Under the pieces are notes generated by a model that did no database searches, was not told the DNA's origin, and saw nothing but the letters and a program-made list of their open reading frames with translations. 64,000 nt of DNA. Origin: Stappia stellulata (GTDB lineage: Bacteria; Pseudomonadota; Alphaproteobacteria; Rhizobiales; Stappiaceae). The position numbers and the translations under genes are program-made. The stretch spans positions 248,001 to 312,000 of the forward strand of contig NZ_JAIVMF010000002.1 in NCBI RefSeq assembly GCF_020176715.1, read 5' to 3'. How positions within the stretch are numbered: position 1 is the first letter of the stretch; every line of letters starts with the position of its first letter. Shown here in pieces: positions 27,667 through 39,300 of the stretch.

Positions 27667-28932
27667 ATGACCAAGGCCAGCGGCGGCGATTCGAAGAACA
27701 CGCTTTACTGCTCCTTCTGCGGCAAGAGCCAGCACGAAGTGCGCAAGTTGATCGCCGGCCCGACCGTATTTATCTGCGACGAATGCGTCGAGTTGTGCAT
27801 GGACATCATTCGCGAGGAGAACAAGTCCTCGCTGGTGAAGTCGCGCGACGGCATTCCGACGCCGCAGGAAATCCGGTCTGTCCTCGACGACTACGTGATC
27901 GGTCAGGGACCTGCCAAGAAGGTCCTGTCGGTCGCGGTGCACAATCACTACAAGCGCCTCAACCACGCGTCCAAGAGCAACGATGTCGAACTCGCGAAGT
28001 CGAACATCCTGCTCGCCGGCCCGACCGGTTGCGGCAAGACGCTGCTGGCCCAGACGCTGGCGCGCATTCTCGACGTGCCCTTCACGATGGCCGATGCGAC
28101 CACGCTGACCGAAGCCGGCTATGTCGGCGAGGACGTGGAAAACATCATCCTGAAGCTGCTCCAGTCGGCCGACTACAATGTCGAGCGCGCGCAGCGCGGC
28201 ATCGTATACATCGACGAGGTCGACAAGATCAGCCGCAAGGCCGACAACCCCTCGATCACCCGCGACGTGTCGGGCGAGGGCGTGCAGCAGGCCCTGCTGA
28301 AGATCATGGAAGGCACGGTTGCCTCGGTTCCGCCGCAGGGCGGTCGCAAGCATCCGCAGCAGGAGTTCCTGCAGGTCGACACGACCAACATCCTGTTCAT
28401 CTGCGGCGGCGCCTTTGCCGGCCTGGACAAGATCATCTCGGAACGCGGTCGCAAGACCTCGATCGGCTTCAAGGCCAATGTCGAGGCGCCGGAGGATCGC
28501 AAGACCGGCGAGCTCTTCGGCGAACTCGAGCCCGAGGATCTGCTGAAGTTCGGCCTCATCCCCGAGTTCGTCGGCCGTCTCCCGGTGATCGCAACGCTTG
28601 GCGATCTCGACGAGGAAGCCCTCGTCAAGATCCTGACCGAGCCGAAGAACGCCCTGGTGAAGCAGTATCAGCGCCTGTTCGACATGGAAAACGTCGAGCT
28701 GACCTTCCACGAGGAGGCGCTGAAGGCGATCGCCCGCAAGGCTATCGAGCGCAAGACCGGCGCGCGGGGCCTGCGGTCCATCATCGAAACGATCCTGCTC
28801 GACACGATGTACGAGCTTCCGGGCCTGAAGGGCGTCAAGGAAGTCGTCATCTCCGCCGAGGTCGTCACCGGCGAGGCGCGGCCGCTCTATATCTACGAAG
28901 ACCGGCAGGAAGAATCCGTTTCCAGCGCCTGA
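27667..28932 (+). CDS. clpX: ClpX, ATP-dependent unfoldase
   Basis: AAA+ unfoldase that recognises tags and translocates proteins into ClpP. The protein has 421 residues. The N-terminal C4 zinc-binding domain has cysteines in YCSFCGKS and [10 protein letters not shown]. Walker A is [12 protein letters not shown] and Walker [11 protein letters not shown]. The ClpP-contact loop occurs near [11 protein letters not shown]-type sequence. The 231-base upstream gap has an AT-rich part (27500-27526) with TTAA-N7-TTGA, one mismatch from a CtrA site, so independent transcription is possible. Confidence 0.97.
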   Translation: MTKASGGDSKNTLYCSFCGKSQHEVRKLIAGPTVFICDECVELCMDIIREENKSSLVKSRDGIPTPQEIRSVLDDYVIGQGPAKKVLSVAVHNHYKRLNHASKSNDVELAKSNILLAGPTGCGKTLLAQTLARILDVPFTMADATTLTEAGYVGEDVENIILKLLQSADYNVERAQRGIVYIDEVDKISRKADNPSITRDVSGEGVQQALLKIMEGTVASVPPQGGRKHPQQEFLQVDTTNILFICGGAFAGLDKIISERGRKTSIGFKANVEAPEDRKTGELFGELEPEDLLKFGLIPEFVGRLPVIATLGDLDEEALVKILTEPKNALVKQYQRLFDMENVELTFHEEALKAIARKAIERKTGARGLRSIIETILLDTMYELPGLKGVKEVVISAEVVTGEARPLYIYEDRQEESVSSA

Positions 28933-28972
28933 GCGTTGGACGGGTCGGGGTTCGCTCCGGCATGTCTCAAGG

Positions 28973-28999
28973 AGCCCCGGCGCGTTGCCGGGGCTTTTT
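28973..28999 (+). terminator. rho-independent terminator of clpX
   Basis: Nine-base-pair GC stem (28973-28981 with 28987-28995), five-base loop, followed by a T-run. It separates clpX from lon. Confidence 0.9.
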
Positions 29000-29405
29000 G
29001 GTTTGGGGGGCGCCCCTTCGGGAGGCATGCGGCCGGCCTTTGAAGACGCAGCGTCAGGCGGTTTGCCGGCTTCGATCCCGCCACACTTACCAAGAATGAC
29101 GATTTCCACCGAAGGATTGCGGTTTCGGCGCGGTTTTTCGGCGAATCAGCCGGCTTTGGGCTTAGACTCGGCCGTGACACACGGTGACCATATGCCTGCG
29201 CGCCTTGACACTGCGCGAGGAGGACTCCACCTAAGGAAACAACAGGTGGCGTGGCATCGCCCGGCGTGCCCATGACGGGGCGGCGGTCGATGGCCGGATC
29301 GGACCGACAGGCTGTGCCTGGCGGAACGACAACGCAGCCGGCAATGCGCCCGTCCGTGTCCGCTACTCTTCTGGGGGCGGCGGGTTCGCAAGGAAAGGAA
29401 AACCA
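29000..29405 (+). promoter_or_regulatory. lon upstream region
   Basis: About 400 bases without a gene. TTGACA at 29205-29210 (within CTTGACA) is a candidate -35 box, but no convincing -10 sits at normal spacing. I could not identify an RpoH promoter here with the same certainty as for clpP. AAGGAAA just before ATG 29406 is the ribosome binding site. Confidence 0.3.
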
Positions 29406-31829
29406 ATGACTGAGTTCGATGCGCGGCCCGAGGGCGAGGGAACGTTGTATCCGGTGCTTCCCCTTCGCGACATCGTGGTCTTCCCGCACATGATCGTGCC
29501 GCTGTTCGTCGGCCGCGAGAAATCCATCCGTGCGCTGGAAGAGGTGATGGCCGCCGACAAGCAGATCCTGCTTGCCACTCAGGTGAATGCCTCCGACGAT
29601 GACCCGTCCCCCTCCGACATCTACGAGATCGGTACGCTGGCGACGGTGCTCCAGCTCCTCAAGTTGCCCGACAACACCGTGAAGGTGCTTGTCGAGGGCG
29701 GCACGCGTGCGCGTATTTCCGACTACACCGACCGCAGCGATCTCTTCGAGGCCCATGCGGTTGCGCTGGAGGAGGAAGAGGGCGACACGGTCGAGGTCGA
29801 GGCCCTGTCGCGGTCGGTGATCTCGGAGTTCGAGAATTACGTCAAGCTGAACAAGAAGGTCTCGCCGGAGGTGCTTGGCGCCGTCGGCCAGATCGAGGAA
29901 TACTCCAAGCTTGCCGACACCATCGCCTCGCATCTTGCGGTGAAGATCCCGGAGAAGCAGGACATTCTCGGCATCACCTCGGTGTCGGAACGGCTTGAGC
30001 GCGTGCTCGGCCTGATGGAGAGCGAGATTTCCGTTCTTCAGGTGGAAAAGCGCATCCGCTCGCGCGTCAAGCGCCAGATGGAGAAGACCCAGCGCGAGTA
30101 CTATCTGAACGAGCAGATGAAGGCGATCCAGAAGGAGCTCGGCGACGGCGAGGAAGGCCGCGACGAGGTGGCCGAGCTGGAAGAGCGCATCGCCAAGACC
30201 AAGCTGTCCAAGGAGGCCCGGGAAAAGGCCACCGCCGAGATGCGCAAGCTCAAGCAGATGAGCCCGATGTCCGCCGAGGCGACGGTGGTGCGCAACTATC
30301 TCGACTGGCTGCTGGGCATTCCCTGGGGCAAGAAGGGCAAGGTCAAGCATGACCTGAAGCACGCCCAGTCGGTGCTCGATTCCGATCACTATGGCCTGGA
30401 GAAGGTCAAGGAGCGGATCGTCGAGTATCTGGCCGTGCAGAAGCGCGCCAACAAGCTCAAGGGGCCGATCCTGTGCCTCGTCGGTCCTCCCGGCGTGGGC
30501 AAGACTTCGCTCGGCAAGTCCATCGCCAAGTCGACGGGGCGCGAGTTCGTGCGCATGTCGCTGGGCGGCGTGCGTGACGAGGCCGAGATCCGCGGCCACC
30601 GGCGGACCTACATCGGTTCGATGCCCGGCAAGGTCATCCAGTCGATGAAGAAGGCGAAGAAATCCAATCCGCTCTTCCTGCTCGACGAGATCGACAAGAT
30701 GGGCATGGATTTCCGCGGCGATCCGTCCTCGGCCCTGCTGGAGGTGCTGGATCCCGAGCAGAACGCGTCCTTCATGGATCACTACCTCGAGGTCGAATAC
30801 GATCTCTCGGACGTTATGTTCGTGACCACGGCCAACACGCTGAACATCCCCGCGCCGCTGATGGACCGGATGGAGATCATCCGCATCGCCGGCTACACCG
30901 AGGATGAGAAGGTCGAGATCGCGCGCCGTCACCTGCTGCCGAAGGCGGTCAAGGACCACGGTCTGCGCGAGGGCGAGTTCGAGGTCGAGGATGCGGCGCT
31001 GCGGCTGGTGATCCGGCGCTACACCCGCGAGGCGGGCGTGCGCAATCTCGAGCGGGAGCTGGCGACCCTGGCGCGCAAGGCGGTCAAGGAGATCCTGATG
31101 AGCGAGAAGTCGACCATCGCGGTCGACGAGGCGTGCGTCGAGGAGTTCCTGGGCGTCCCGCGCTACCGCTACGGCGAGGCCGAGCTTGAGGATCAGGTCG
31201 GTGTCGTCACCGGGCTGGCGTGGACCGAGGTGGGCGGCGAGCTGCTGACCATCGAGGGCGCCATGATGCCGGGCAAGGGCAAGATGACCGTGACCGGCAA
31301 CCTGCGCGACGTGATGAAGGAATCGATTTCCGCGGCCGCCTCCTATGTGCGGTCCCGGGCTGTCGATTTCGGCATCGAGCCGCCGTTGTTCGACAAGCGC
31401 GACATCCACGTCCACGTGCCGGAGGGTGCGACCCCGAAGGACGGTCCCTCGGCGGGTATTGCCATGGCCACCGCGGTGATTTCCGTGGTGACGGGCATTC
31501 CCGTGCGCCGCCATGTGGCGATGACCGGCGAGATCACCCTGCGCGGGCGGATCCTGCCGATCGGCGGACTGAAGGAAAAGCTGCTTGCGGCGCTGCGCGG
31601 CGGGATCACCACCGTGCTGATCCCGGAAGACAATGCCAAGGACCTCGCGGAGATCCCTGACAACGTCAAGAACGGCCTGGAGATCATCCCCGTGTCCCGT
31701 ATGGAGGATGTGCTCAAGACGGCGCTGGAGCGCACGCCGGAGCCCATCGAATGGGACGAGGCGGCGGCCGATGCGGCCCGCGAAGCGGTGCGCGCGCAGG
31801 CGGAAGCGGCCAAACCGGTCGCCCATTAA
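29406..31829 (+). CDS. lon: Lon protease (endopeptidase La)
   Basis: AAA+ protease for misfolded and regulatory proteins. There are 807 residues. The N-terminal LON domain starts [21 protein letters not shown] coiled region containing [18 protein letters not shown] precedes the AAA+ module, with Walker [13 protein letters not shown] and Walker [12 protein letters not shown]. The C-terminal S16 protease domain has the catalytic serine in [13 protein letters not shown] and a downstream catalytic lysine in [10 protein letters not shown]. It has a strong terminator downstream. Confidence 0.98.
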   Translation: MTEFDARPEGEGTLYPVLPLRDIVVFPHMIVPLFVGREKSIRALEEVMAADKQILLATQVNASDDDPSPSDIYEIGTLATVLQLLKLPDNTVKVLVEGGTRARISDYTDRSDLFEAHAVALEEEEGDTVEVEALSRSVISEFENYVKLNKKVSPEVLGAVGQIEEYSKLADTIASHLAVKIPEKQDILGITSVSERLERVLGLMESEISVLQVEKRIRSRVKRQMEKTQREYYLNEQMKAIQKELGDGEEGRDEVAELEERIAKTKLSKEAREKATAEMRKLKQMSPMSAEATVVRNYLDWLLGIPWGKKGKVKHDLKHAQSVLDSDHYGLEKVKERIVEYLAVQKRANKLKGPILCLVGPPGVGKTSLGKSIAKSTGREFVRMSLGGVRDEAEIRGHRRTYIGSMPGKVIQSMKKAKKSNPLFLLDEIDKMGMDFRGDPSSALLEVLDPEQNASFMDHYLEVEYDLSDVMFVTTANTLNIPAPLMDRMEIIRIAGYTEDEKVEIARRHLLPKAVKDHGLREGEFEVEDAALRLVIRRYTREAGVRNLERELATLARKAVKEILMSEKSTIAVDEACVEEFLGVPRYRYGEAELEDQVGVVTGLAWTEVGGELLTIEGAMMPGKGKMTVTGNLRDVMKESISAAASYVRSRAVDFGIEPPLFDKRDIHVHVPEGATPKDGPSAGIAMATAVISVVTGIPVRRHVAMTGEITLRGRILPIGGLKEKLLAALRGGITTVLIPEDNAKDLAEIPDNVKNGLEIIPVSRMEDVLKTALERTPEPIEWDEAAADAAREAVRAQAEAAKPVAH

Positions 31830-31849
31830 CTCCACCGGTTATGCACAAA

Positions 31850-31881
31850 AAAGGGGTCCCGGCTCGCGCCGGGGCCCCTTT
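31850..31881 (+). terminator. rho-independent terminator of lon
   Basis: Fourteen-base-pair stem with a single G-U pair (31850-31863 with 31868-31881), four-base loop, flanked by A and T tracts. Confidence 0.92.
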
Positions 31882-32012
31882 GTCATATAAAAAGGCGACA
31901 AAATCGCGGATTTCTGCCCTTTTCGGCTTGCCTTGCGCCCGAAATCGCATGAGTGTCCCTGCCGAAGCCTGTGACGAATCGACGGGCTGCTGTTTCCAGG
32001 AAAGGGACTGCC

Positions 32013-32288
32013 ATGAACAAAAACGATCTGATCGCCGCTGTTGCCGAAAAGACCGGTCTCACCAAGGCGCAGGCTGGCGAAGCGGTTGACGCCGCGCTCG
32101 ACGCCGTCACCACCACGCTGAAGAGCGGCGGCGAAGTCCGCATCATCGGTTTCGGCAACTTCTCGGTTTCCGAGCGCGCAGCCTCCGAAGGCCGCAACCC
32201 GCGCACGGGCGAGACGATCCAGATTCCGGCGTCCAAGACGCCGAAGTTCAAGGCCGGCAAGGGCCTCAAGGACGCCGTCAACGTCTGA
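32013..32288 (+). CDS. hup: HU family DNA-binding protein
   Basis: Nucleoid-associated protein that bends and compacts DNA. There are 91 residues starting [20 protein letters not shown]. The DNA-binding arm signature [20 protein letters not shown] is intact. GGAAAGGG lies upstream of ATG 32013; the longer in-frame start at 31953 is rejected because it adds 20 non-conserved residues. It sits between the lon terminator and tRNA-Val. Confidence 0.97.
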   Translation: MNKNDLIAAVAEKTGLTKAQAGEAVDAALDAVTTTLKSGGEVRIIGFGNFSVSERAASEGRNPRTGETIQIPASKTPKFKAGKGLKDAVNV

Positions 32289-32315
32289 GGACGCGGCGAC
32301 GCGAAACTTGCGTGA

Positions 32316-32345
32316 CGGCCCTGCGAGCGAAAGCACGCGGGGCCG
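32316..32345 (+). terminator. stem-loop after hup
   Basis: Ten-base stem with one G-U pair (32316-32325 with 32336-32345) and a ten-base loop, 27 bases past the hup stop. No U-run. The remaining 32346-32722 contains no gene I can support. Confidence 0.4.
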
Positions 32346-32722
32346 CTTCGCGTTTGGCGTCCGCGGTTTCAAACCTGCCGACCTCTCCGCCGTCGAAAGC
32401 GGGTCCCACGGCCATTTGGCGTTTTCAGACTGTGGAGGCGCAGTCCTTGCGGCAAACGCGCGTCAGCGCGGCCCTGAGAGGCGCAGGGGCGGTGTTTGCC
32501 TTGCGGGTATCATCGTGGCCCGTCAAAGGGCAGGAAGGCGCTGTGGGCGCTTGAGGGGGCACCTGCCGGGGTCTCTTTGCCCGATGGCACGGGACAAGCT
32601 GCAAGAGCGTGTTGAAATCGCCGCCGCGCCGGCTTAAGAGAACCTCAGCCTCGTCGCAAGCACCTCCCGGAGGGCTTGTGCAAAGGCATACGCGCGGGGC
32701 GGGCTTTGCCTCCACCCGCTGC

Positions 32723-32798
32723 GGGCGGTTAGCTCAGTTGGTAGAGCGCCTCGTTTACACCGAGGATGTCGGGAGTTCGAGTCTCTCACCGCCCACCA
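32723..32798 (+). tRNA. tRNA-Val (anticodon UAC)
   Basis: 76 bases with encoded CCA. Acceptor stem GGGCGGT/ACCGCCC, anticodon stem CCTCG/CGAGG with loop TTTACAC (anticodon TAC), T-arm GAGTTCGAGTCTC. In many Hyphomicrobiales nuoA follows hup and this tRNA; here a large autotransporter follows instead. Confidence 0.97.
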
Positions 32799-33376
32799 TT
32801 TTCCGGCTTTGTCCCGGAGAGTGATCCGAGCGCTGCGGTCCGGCGCAGACCTTTCCTGTGTTTCATGCATTTTTCGGCTTGCGGCAAGATTCTTCTTCCG
32901 TTCAGGGTGCCGCGCACCGCGTCAGTTCGTGAATACGGACAGTCGCGGTCTCCTGTCGTCTTTGAACCTTGAGGAGGAGCGCTGGCGTTCGGCTCCGGAG
33001 GTCTTGCGGGAAACCGCCTTTGCTGATCGCGCGGCCGCCGGTTCCGGAGTTTCGACATATTTCGACTTGCGGATGTTGCGGAGGCTTCCTTAGAGTCAGC
33101 TTCTGTGAGTGCATAAGTATCTGAAAATAATCGAAATTTAGTCGTTGTTTAAGATTTGTGGCAAATCATACGAATCGTCTCGCAACCGGGCGAGGCCGTC
33201 GGGGCATCGGGCACTTCACACGGTTCCATGACTTGATCCTTCCCTGCGTTCCCGGGTTTTCCGGTCGTCATCGTTCTCGCGAGCGACGGGGGCCGGCCGT
33301 GGAGCGTCTTGTCTCGACGGGTTTTCCAGCCTCTGCGGGCCGTTTCGGTCCGTAAGCCAATACAGGTTTTGCATTG
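32799..33376 (+). promoter_or_regulatory. autotransporter upstream region
   Basis: 578 bases without a supported gene. The stretch 33105-33170 is strongly AT-rich for this genome and carries a perfect inverted repeat, GATTTG-TGG-CAAATC (33153-33167), about 210 bases before the autotransporter start. This is a plausible promoter/operator zone; no regulator can be named. Confidence 0.4.
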
Positions 33377-36300
33377 ATGACCCGCTTTGCCTCTGTTGCG
33401 TCGGTTTGCCTTCCCCGCGATCGCCTGTCGTTCCGCCCCCTGGCGTTGCCGCTCGCGGTGGCGCTGCTTTCGGCGACGGCGCTGACGCCGGCGCAGGCCG
33501 CTTGTACCTTCAGCGGAACGACGGAGACCTGCAGCGGCCAGATGTACGGCGCCATCGTTCATACCGAGAATACGGTTCACACTTTGTCGCTCAAGGGCAT
33601 GGACAACGATCTCGATGCCTTCGACAGCTCCGACGCGTCCAAGCAGGACGGTCCGGCGATTTATCTGCGCGATCCTGGCGGGGAGACGCCCGCCCCCGGT
33701 GACTGGTCCGGATCGAACCGGAACGGCCAGTCGGGTGTCGACGGCGCAAGCGGTGCCGGCATCAGTGCGACTGTCAGTCTGGACGACGGCTTCAAAATCA
33801 CCGGTACGAGCGGTGTCGTCATCGAGACGACGGGCTGGAAGGGCAGCTACGGCCACGAGGCCAAGCACACCGACAAGCACGCGACCGGCGGGCGCGGCGG
33901 CGACGGCGGCGCGGGAGGCACGGTCTCCTTCATCGCGCAGAAGGCGTCCGGCGGCAAGGCGCCGGGCGCGATCGAGGCCGTTGGAACGCAGAACACCTCC
34001 GCGTCGGTTCAGGATGCGGTGCGCGGCATTCAACTCCTGACCACCGGCGGGGCCGGCGGCAATGGCGGTTGGGCGGAATCCAAGGGCGGGCTGAAGGATG
34101 CGGACGGCGGCATCGGCGGCACGGGCGGCAACGGCGGCTCCGCGACGCTCAGCCTCAAGGACGGTCACTACCTGAACTACAATGCCGACGGCACGGCGCT
34201 CGGCGGGATCGGCATCCATGTGTCGTCGCAGGGCGGCGATGGCGGCGGCGCCGGCTACGGCGAGGTCGATGGCTGGGACGCCGACGATGCCTATGGCGGC
34301 AACGGCGGCACGGGCGGCAACGGCGGCACGGTGAACGTCTCAGCGGCCTCGGCTTTGAGCACCATCATCACGTCCGGTCCCGTCGGAATATATCTCACCA
34401 GCATCGGCGGCGGCGGCGGCGATGGCGGCGACGGCAAGGGCGGCCACGACTACGCCGGTGACGGTGGCGATGCCGGCAACGGCGGCGATGTCACCGCCGA
34501 CCTGAAGGTCGATGTGACGACAACCGGAGGGTCGTCGGGGCCGGGAATCTATCTCAAGAGCGCCGGCGGTCAGGCCGGCGACAGCGGCGGCGATCACGGC
34601 GGCATCAAGAACCATTCCGGCAATCCGGGCGAGCCGGGGGAGGCCGGGACTGTCTCGCTGACGCTCACCGGATCGACGGTGAAGACCGACAATGAGGGCG
34701 CGGACGGTATCCTGCTCCAGAGCATCGGCGGCATGGGCGGCGACGGCGGCGATGTATCGGGCGTCTTTTCCTACGGCAGCAAGGGTGGCAGCGGTGGCGC
34801 CGGCGGAAAGGTCTCCGCCAACATCTCGACGTCGACGGTCTCCACGACGGGCGACCATGCGAGCGCGTTGCATGCCCAGTCGATTGGCGGCGGCGGCGGC
34901 AAGGCGGGCAAGACGTCCGGCCTGTCGGCGCTTGCGGCCGAGGCCGGTGCCGGTGGTGTCGGCGGAACCGTGAACGTGAGCCTTGCCGGCAGCAGCTTCT
35001 CGACCGAGGGCATCAACGCGGCCGCCATCAAGATCCAGTCGATCGGCGGCGGCGGTGGCAGCTCCGGTGCGGCCGACGGCTTTTATGCCGTCGGCGGCGA
35101 GGGCGGGCTCGGTGGCGCGGCCGGGGCCGTGTCCCTGACGGTCGATGGAGCAACGGTTTCCACGAAGGGGCACGCCTCCGTCGGCATTCTCATGCAAAGC
35201 ATCGGCGCGGGTGGCGGTGACGCCTATTCGCCGAGCGGGGCCTTTGCATTCGGCCAGGACGGCGGCGGCGGCGGCAACGGCAGCACGGTCACCTTCACCA
35301 GCAAGAACAAGGGTGTGTCGGTCACGACCGAGGGAGATCATGCGGACGGCGTCGTGCTTCAGTCCGTCGGCGGCGGCGGCGGCAAGGGCGCCAGTTCCTT
35401 CGAGGCGATCGCGCTGCTTACGCCGCTGACGGGTACCAGCGGCGGCGGTGGCGGATCGGCCGGCGACGTGACCTTCACGGGGTCGGACAAGGACGTCATC
35501 AAGACGTCCGGCGAACATTCGCGCGGCTTCGTGGCACAGTCGATCGGCGGCGGCGGCGGTGTCGGCGGCAATACGGTCGAAATCAACATCGGCCTCATGT
35601 TTAATCCGAACACCGGCCAACAGGCCTCCGATATCGCTCATCACGGCGGAACGGTCTCCGGTACGATCGGTGGCACGATCGAAACGGACGGACGCAATTC
35701 CGCCGGTGCGTTCATCCAGTCGGTGGGCGGCGGCGGCGGTGCGGCCGGCAACAGCGTCCAGGCCGGCGTCGCGATCGAGTTCAATCACGACATGGGCGCG
35801 GACGGACAGAAAGGCGGTGATGGCGGCACGGTCGATTTCACCAGCAATGCCGCGATTATAACCCATGAAATGGATTCCGATGGCATCTTCGCCCAGTCGG
35901 TCGGCGGCGGCGGCGGCCATTCCAGCAATGTGTTCGACAGCAACGTCGGCGGACTGAACCTCAGCCAGTATATCGGAAATCAGGGCGCCAAGGGCGGTGC
36001 GGGCGGCGATGGCGGCAAGGTGACGGTCGTCTCCAACGGCACCATCACGACCGGCGGTCACATGTCGCTCGGTATCCTCGCGCAGTCCGTCGGTGGCGGC
36101 GGCGGCAAGGCCGGATCGACGATCAATGCCGATGTGGGGCTTTCGGCCGGGGCCGTGACGCTTGGCCAGTCGGGCGGCGACGGTGGCGTCAGCGGCGACG
36201 TGAGCGTTACCAGCAAGGCGAGGATCTGGACCAAGGGCGCATCCGCGACCGGCATTCTGGCGCAAAGCGTTGCCGGCGGCGGCGGCGTGGCCAACACCAC

Positions 36301-39300
36301 GGTCAACGGCGATCTCGGCATCAGCATGAACTACACGCACGGCGGCAACGGCGGTGAGGGCGGCGATGCCGGCAACGTCACCGTCGAGAACGATGCCGAG
36401 GTGCAGACCGACGGCGACGGATCGGTCGCGATCTTCGCGCAGTCGATGGGCGGCGGCGGCGGCAACGGCGCGGTGACCGCGACGGGTGCGATCAGCATCG
36501 TCGACGTGAACATCGGGGTCGGCGGCAATGGCGGCGCCGGCGGCACCGGCGGCACGGTCAACGTCAGCAACACCGGCAAGCTGACGACCAAGGGCAACTA
36601 TTCCTCCGCGGTATTGGCACAGTCGGTTGGCGGCTCCGGCGGCAACGCCGGCATGCTGGGCATGGGGTCGGCCACGGCCGGCGAGATCTCCGGGTCGGTC
36701 AATGTCGGCGTCGGCGGCGACGGCGGCGACGGCGGCATCGCGGACGCGGTCAAGATCGACAACTCCGCGACAATCGAAACCTCCGGCTACAACGCCTTTG
36801 GCCTTGCCGCCCAGTCGGTTGGCGGCGATGGCGGCATGGGCGGCGCGGTCTATGCCGGCACGTATAACGCGTCGATGGATGGTGGCGCGACGGTTGCCGT
36901 CACGGTCGGCGGCAGCGGCGGCGGGGGCAGCAAGGGCAACGTCGTGACCATCGTGAACAACGGCGATATCACGACCAAAGGCCACTATGCCGATGCCATT
37001 TTCGCCCAGTCGATTGGCGGCAACGGCGGCGCGGGCGGCGCAAGCTATGCCGGAACACTCGACATCAGCACCGGCAATCAGTTTGAGTCCAATGTTCAGG
37101 TCGGCGGCAACGGCGGGTCGGGGGCCATCGGCTCCGATGTGAAGGTCACCAACAGCAAGACGTTGACGACAACCGGGGGCAACGCGCACGGCATCTTCGC
37201 CCAATCGGTCGGTGGCGACGGTGGCGACGGCGGGTCGGGGATCGCCTTCCTCGGCAATTTCGAACGCGAAACCGATAAATACATGAAGATCACCGCCAAC
37301 GCTCAGGTCGGCGGTGGAGGCGGTTCGGGCAACCATGCCGGAAGCGTCACGATCGACAACAGCGGCGATATCTCCACCGCGCAGGATACGTCCTATGGTG
37401 TCTATGCCCAGTCGGTCGGCGGTGGCGGCGGCGACGGCGGCAATGCCGGCGCCTATTCCATCGGTTACACGTTTGCGCCGAAGAACGACGAAGGCGAGGG
37501 CGCGGAAGGCAAGGGCGTCAGCCTGTCCTTCACCATGGGCGGTAGCGGCGGCGGTGGCGGTCATGGCGACGCCGTCAAGGTAAGTAATGACGCCAAGTCG
37601 ACGATCTCGACGACCGGCAAGGCCTCCTATGCGATTTTCGCGCAGTCGGTCGGCGGGTCGGGCGGCACCGGCGGCAATGGCGAGCCGGGACTGGAGGGCT
37701 GGCTTGCCGATGTCTACGACGTCTACGAGAAGCTCAACACCGCCAAGGAGATCTACGAGCAGTTCAAGGAGTTCCCGGAAAGCCTCTATGAAAGCCTTTC
37801 GGTCGATGTCGGCGGCGGCGCAGGCGAGGCCAGCGACGGCGGCGACGTCACGGTGATGAATGACGGCGATCTTACCACGACCGGAGATTCCGCGACCGCG
37901 ATCTACGCCCAGTCCGTCGGCGGTGGCGGCGGGACCGGTGGAGACGGTTCGCAAGGGCTGATAACGTCGCTGTCGGTTGCCGGCAGCTCTGGCGGCGGCG
38001 GCCACGGCGGCACGGTCAATGTCACGCACAACGGCACGATTTCGACGAATGGCGACGGTGCCATCGGCATTCTGGCCCAGTCGCAGGGCGGCGGCGGCGG
38101 TGCCGCCGGCGATATCGAGACCACCATCGTCCATGAGATCGACAATCTCTGGGAAACGCTCGGGGCCCAGATCTTCAGCGTTGCCGATGGCGGCGAGGGC
38201 GGCGATGGCGGTGACGTCACGGTCACGCTCGGGTCCGATGGCGCCATTGTTACATACGGCGCAAACGCCCACGGCATCTTCGCCTATTCGATCGGTGGCG
38301 GCGGCGGCGCCGAGGGCGAACTGAAGGCCGGCGACGGAACCGGGTCCATCGGCAGCGAGGGGCGCGACGGTCTCGGCGGTCTGGTTACGGTCGACGTGAA
38401 CTATCTGGTCGATGTCGGTGGCGAGGGCGCGGTGGGCGTCTACGCCCAAAGCGTGTCGGGCGGCGGCGAAAGCTACTCCAAGGGCGTCGATATCTCGGTC
38501 GATGGCACGGTGCGTGCCGAAGGCGCGAAGGGTCGTGCGATCCTCGCGCAGGTCTCCAGCTTCTATGAGCATGACGTGGAGGGGAAGAACAAAACCGAGG
38601 GCGTGGTCAGAATCTCGATCAAAGAGGGCGGTCTGGTCGAAACCACGTCGGCGGATGCTTATGAAACGATTGCCGTTATGGGTGGTCGGTCCGTGTCGAA
38701 TTCCGAAGGTGATCTCATCGTCACCAACCAGATCACCAACAGCGGAACGTTGCGCAGTGCGGATCTCGATTCGGTCGTGGTGCGCAACGACAGGGAAGCC
38801 TCGCTCAAAATCGTCAATGACGGCGGGACGTTCACCGGCTCGCTCGACCTGAATGACGCGAACAAGCAGGCCTTCTACAACATCGCGTCCGGCATGACCG
38901 AACTGGGCACAAGCTTCAACATGGGCATCCATGCCGACAGCCTGTTCGAGAATTCGGCCGTGCTGACAGCCGGCAAGTGGGGCACGGTTCATACCTCCAC
39001 GATCACGACGGGCAGATTCACCAGCAGCGATCTCCTGGTCGTCGACGCCGACCAGGATGCAGGCGGCACCGTCACCAACGACCTCATCATTGTCGATGTC
39101 CACGGCAAGGACGACGCCATCGAACTTGGCGGCACGGTCGAAACCCATTGGTCGAAGACGACGACGCTGACTTCCGGTGACACTGGTAGCCTGAAGTTCT
39201 TCACATCGGCGAACGGCGAGGCGATCGACTGGTCGGATGCAAAGGCCACGAGCAACGGCGTCATTGCCTATACGCTAAGCGGCAGTGACGACGAGGTGTT

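Noticed and set aside
26890-29109. 739-codon open frame antisense to clpP and clpX
   Set aside because: It spans two confirmed genes, two hairpins and the intergenic promoter region, and has no domain.
29204-29235. RpoH promoter for lon
   Set aside because: CTTG is present but no CYTATNT element is found 17-18 bases downstream; listed only as a weak -35 candidate.
28893-31835. 980-codon open frame antisense to lon
   Set aside because: High third-position GC in lon leaves the opposite strand open. The His/Arg/Leu-rich product has no motif, while lon is unmistakable.
34400-38350. Possible CRISPR or minisatellite array
   Set aside because: The repeats are protein-level and in frame, with unequal units and no conserved DNA spacer/repeat structure.
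34340-39148. 1,602-codon open frame antisense to the autotransporter
   Set aside because: The glycine repeats (GGC/GGT codons) read as Ala/Thr/Ser codons on the other strand and exclude stops. The sense frame has signal peptide, repeats and barrel; the antisense product has no recognisable domain.
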